From: Methylopila sp. M107
GTDB taxonomy: Bacteria > Pseudomonadota > Alphaproteobacteria > Rhizobiales > Methylopilaceae
Assembly: GCF_000384475.1 (NCBI RefSeq)
Contig: NZ_ARWB01000001.1
Span: 3,351,039 to 3,415,038, forward strand
Direction: 5' to 3'
DNA: 64,000 nucleotides
The notes beneath the pieces were generated by a model that saw only the letters and a program-made list of their open reading frames with translations, searched no databases and was not told where the DNA came from. Made by a program: the position numbers and the translations under genes. Numbering within the stretch: the first letter of the stretch is position 1; every line of letters starts with the position of its first letter. Below, piece by piece: positions 61,352 through 64,000 of this stretch.

Positions 61352-62605
61352 ATGTCACGCCTGTGGAAACGCATCGTTCTAACCGCGCTCGTGGCGACGA
61401 GTTTCAGCGCACAGGCTTCAGCCCAAGACATCAGCTTTTCTGAGGCTGAACTGGTGAAAATCGGGAAGTCGGTCGCTTTCCATTCGGTTGGATCCCTGTC
61501 GGATGGTTCGGCCGTTGTTGTGACGTCGCCTTCTTCGACGCGCGGGAAGGTCCGAGGATTCGAACTCTCCAAGATCGTCAATAAGCAACCGGTGTTGCTC
61601 GCTTCCTTCGAAGCCAAGCCACTTTCGATTTCAGCTAAATATTTTTCTCTTAGAGAGGCTAAAATCCAAGTCGATGGCAATGATAATATCATTGTTATAT
61701 ATAATGTGGCAACGTATGGTAACAAAAATGACGCCGATACCGGCGCTGAACTCCAGATAGCGGCGTTTACGGCAAAGGGAGTTCTTAAGTATTCAAAATT
61801 ATTATCTAAAACAAAAGTGGAATCTTATATTGAGGACATTGGCGCAAGCATTCTCCCGAGCGGAAACATTTTGAGCGTTTATAGTCTCAAGACGAGCAAG
61901 AAAGCAGACGTATTTATGGTCGAGTTTGCTCCCAATGGTGACGTGATTAAATCACAACAGGTGAGCGATGCGGCTGATCCGCAGAGGAAAAATGATGGCG
62001 GACTGACGTTCAATGTTCTCCGGTCTGGTAATAGTTTGGCGATCGGTTCATCGGGTCAGTATCGTATTATTTGGTCTCATGAGAAGGCCTTCAAGAATGG
62101 ATCCTTTTCCGTGTCAGTGGCTGTCGCGACCTACGGCCGATCGGGCAAACGCAAAAATGTAGTTTACATAAAGGGAAAGAAAAATTCCTACAACACTTCA
62201 CTTTCTACGTTTTTTCGTGAAGGCGGAGGGTCAACAGATGTTGTAATGACAGGCTCATTAGGAAGCGCCGAGGTTAAATTTTATCGAGAATTTGAAACTG
62301 GAGATAGAGAGCTTGTGCGCAGGCGTTTGGCGGGCTCTCAAGAGGGCGTTTGGCATGGTATGGTGCAGTTCAAGGACCAGTACGCGATTTACACGACGCA
62401 ACATTCCAGTTTCAATTGTTACCTGTCATACACAAATATTTCCAATGGAGACGCCGTAGGGGCAGTTCGCCTCAATAATGGCCGATTGGCCAATAAGTGC
62501 AATGGCGGTACGAGCATCAAAATGGCGGATGGAAGTATTGGTTCGCTGATTAGCGTCAGCGATGACAATATCGGAACCTACTTCTTGAGGCATAAGAGCG
62601 ATTAG
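61352..62605 (+). CDS. Low-GC secreted protein, possible beta-propeller
   Basis: 417 residues. Signal peptide KRIVLTALVATSFSAQASAQD, then repeated beta-rich segments (FHSVGSLSDGSAVVVTSPS; ILPSGNILSVYSLKTSKKADVF; ISVSDDNIGTYFLRHKSD end), suggestive of a beta-propeller, but with no recognised family. AT-rich codon use contrasts with neighbours, so it is probably horizontally acquired. It lies between the decayed MFS fragment and the intact MFS gene. Confidence 0.65.
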   Translation: MSRLWKRIVLTALVATSFSAQASAQDISFSEAELVKIGKSVAFHSVGSLSDGSAVVVTSPSSTRGKVRGFELSKIVNKQPVLLASFEAKPLSISAKYFSLREAKIQVDGNDNIIVIYNVATYGNKNDADTGAELQIAAFTAKGVLKYSKLLSKTKVESYIEDIGASILPSGNILSVYSLKTSKKADVFMVEFAPNGDVIKSQQVSDAADPQRKNDGGLTFNVLRSGNSLAIGSSGQYRIIWSHEKAFKNGSFSVSVAVATYGRSGKRKNVVYIKGKKNSYNTSLSTFFREGGGSTDVVMTGSLGSAEVKFYREFETGDRELVRRRLAGSQEGVWHGMVQFKDQYAIYTTQHSSFNCYLSYTNISNGDAVGAVRLNNGRLANKCNGGTSIKMADGSIGSLISVSDDNIGTYFLRHKSD

Positions 62606-62958
62606 ACATGTGCGACCTTAGCCTGAGGGCGGAGGATCGGGACGATATGCGAAGCGAAGGCGCGCCTTTCTGATTGACACGCTGCGGCGCCCGACCGCCC
62701 AACAGAGCCAGCTCGCCGGCGCGCGACATCATCGGATGGTGACGACGATGCGCCGGTTCAAACGTCCCTGAGATGCGGGGCGACGCGTCGGCGTCAGGCT
62801 TTCGCGCGCCAGGCGAGACGGCTATGGCCCACGCCGATCGATAGCTCCGTCGCCCGTGCGAGGAATGCGGAGCCCCGCTTCACACCCTCCCGCGCGTTGC
62901 CCCCGCGCCCCAAACCCTCTATCGCCATTCGCCCTCGACGATCGACAGGGCGAATGCG
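62606..62958. other. Gap without supported gene
   Basis: 353 bases between the secreted protein and the MFS gene. No credible ORF, RNA or repeat is seen; composition is back to high GC by about 62640. Confidence 0.5.
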
Positions 62959-64000
62959 GTGGCCTCCAGAACTGACCAGAGCTTGGGTGCGCCAAAAAAC
63001 TCGCCGGCCCGCGTGCTGTTCGCGAGCCTGATCGGCACCACGATCGAGTTCTTCGACTTCTACATCTACGCGACCGCCGCCGTTTTGGTGTTCCCAAAAC
63101 TGTTCTTTCCGGGCGCGGACCCGGCGACCGCGACGCTGCAGTCCTTCGCGACCTTCGCCATCGCCTTCTTCGCGCGCCCCGTCGGCGCCGCTCTGTTCGG
63201 GCACTTCGGCGACAGGGTCGGGCGCAAGGCGACGCTGGTCGCGGCGCTCATGACCATGGGGCTCTCCACCGTCGCGATCGGGCTGCTGCCGACCTATGGG
63301 CCGCTCGGCGCGCTCGGGCCTTATGGCGACGTCGGCATCCTCGCGCCGATCCTGCTCTGCCTGTTCCGCATCGGCCAGGGGCTCGGGCTCGGCGGCGAAT
63401 GGGGCGGGGCGGTGCTGCTCGCGACCGAGAACGCGCCTCCGGGCAAGGAAGCCTGGTACGGCATGTTCCCGCAGCTCGGCGCGCCGATCGGGTTTTTGTG
63501 CTCGACGGGCAGCTTTCTGCTGCTGACGGATCTTTTGACCGAAGAGCAGTTCCTGAACTGGGGCTGGCGCGTGCCGTTCGTCGCGAGCGCGGCGCTGGTG
63601 CTGGTCGGGCTTTGGGTCCGGCTCAAGATCGCCGAGACTCCCGCGTTCCAGAAGACCATCGAGCGCGAGGAGCGCGAGCGGGTGCCGCTCGCCGCCGCCG
63701 TCTCGGGCCACGCGGCGACGCTCGCGCTCGCCACAATCGCCGCCGCCGCGACGTTTGCGATCTTCTACCTGATGACGGTGTTCACGCTGAGCTGGGGCAC
63801 CTCGGCGCTGGGATACACGCGCGGGGAGTTCCTGCCGCTGCAGATGATCGGCGTGGTGTTTTTGGGATTGATGATCCCGGTCTCCGCCAAATTCGCCGAC
63901 CGGTTCGGGCGCGAGACGACGCTGATCATCGCGAGCCTGCTGATCGTCGCCTTCGGCTTCACTTTCGAAACGCTGTTCGTCGCCGGAAACCCGGTTTCGG
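62959..64000 (+). CDS. MFS metabolite:H+ symporter (MHS family), N-terminal part, runs off right edge
   Basis: About 347 codons present; starts at a GTG (no ATG fits) preceded by AGGG. Helix 1 begins SPARVLFASLIGTTIEFFDF, followed by YIYATAAVLVFPKLFFP; ARPVGAALFGHFGDRVGRK is the MHS-family signature between helices 2 and 3; then GEWGGAVLLATENAP and helices to TSALGYTRGEFLPLQM. MHS transporters (ShiA, ProP, dicarboxylate types) import organic acids with protons. The remaining C-terminal third is outside the window. A duplicated decayed piece of it lies at 61056-61174. Confidence 0.88.
   Translation, partial: MASRTDQSLGAPKNSPARVLFASLIGTTIEFFDFYIYATAAVLVFPKLFFPGADPATATLQSFATFAIAFFARPVGAALFGHFGDRVGRKATLVAALMTMGLSTVAIGLLPTYGPLGALGPYGDVGILAPILLCLFRIGQGLGLGGEWGGAVLLATENAPPGKEAWYGMFPQLGAPIGFLCSTGSFLLLTDLLTEEQFLNWGWRVPFVASAALVLVGLWVRLKIAETPAFQKTIEREERERVPLAAAVSGHAATLALATIAAAATFAIFYLMTVFTLSWGTSALGYTRGEFLPLQMIGVVFLGLMIPVSAKFADRFGRETTLIIASLLIVAFGFTFETLFVAGNPVS

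Overview
The window is GC-rich chromosomal DNA from an alphaproteobacterium, most likely of the order Hyphomicrobiales (Rhizobiales). The evidence is protein similarity recalled from that group (PBP1A N-terminus, OprB porin, DUF1236 and DUF3309 proteins, HiPIP, the rplU-rpmA-GNAT block) together with strong GC bias at third codon positions and many short palindromic intergenic repeats. Genus cannot be decided from this sequence. No rRNA, CRISPR array, plasmid origin or complete prophage was seen. One tRNA-Ser(GGA) is present.

Layout. 1-1160: the start of a PBP1A gene (runs off the left edge) and a YcgN-type cysteine-cluster protein. 1140-3400: an AT-rich island carrying a patatin phospholipase fused to an M15-type peptidase domain. 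3644-7042: a small HTH protein, three small secreted or membrane proteins and an OprB porin. 7599-14050: a two-gene RND efflux pump and a TetR gene that share operator-like sequences, with an exported NADP-binding reductase between them. 14217-21689: a YcaQ-like protein, a glycosyltransferase, tRNA-Ser, a CDF metal transporter, a DUF899 protein and an SDR/TetR divergent pair. 21791-29840: a TPR protein with an inserted LysM domain, ispE with a repeat element inside the gene, membrane proteins, Lrp and EamA, rplU-rpmA and a tandem GNAT. 29937-31675: an amidase gene split by an IS630-family element. 31819-43125: mutL, HiPIP, gluconokinase and GntP permease, an EF-G paralogue, a zinc metallopeptidase, a ferredoxin-reductase-like flavoprotein and a PdxH-like protein.

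43133-47690 is a tightly overlapping three-gene operon: a four-TM protein of unknown function, a DyP-type peroxidase and an atypical cytochrome P450 without the I-helix acid/alcohol pair. This is the best candidate for an undescribed system: a peroxide-linked oxidation module.

48097-58439 looks like a sulfur-starvation regulon. A plus-strand cluster (2OG-Fe oxygenase, O-acetylhomoserine sulfhydrylase, alpha/beta hydrolase) faces a seven-gene minus-strand cluster (SfnB-like acyl-CoA-dehydrogenase-fold enzyme, SsuD-like monooxygenase, two sulfonate/nitrate-type binding proteins, permease, ATPase, DsbA-fold isomerase). Both clusters start 65-70 bp downstream of a nearly identical 17-bp palindrome, a probable shared operator.

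58620-64000: a ZntB-like transporter, a PAP2-family enzyme, and a low-GC secreted protein flanked by a decayed MFS fragment on one side and an intact MFS (metabolite:H+ symporter) gene, which runs off the right edge, on the other.

Limits: all calls come from reading the translations and DNA by eye. Start codons were chosen from family N-termini, Shine-Dalgarno-like sequences and overlaps, and no database search was run.
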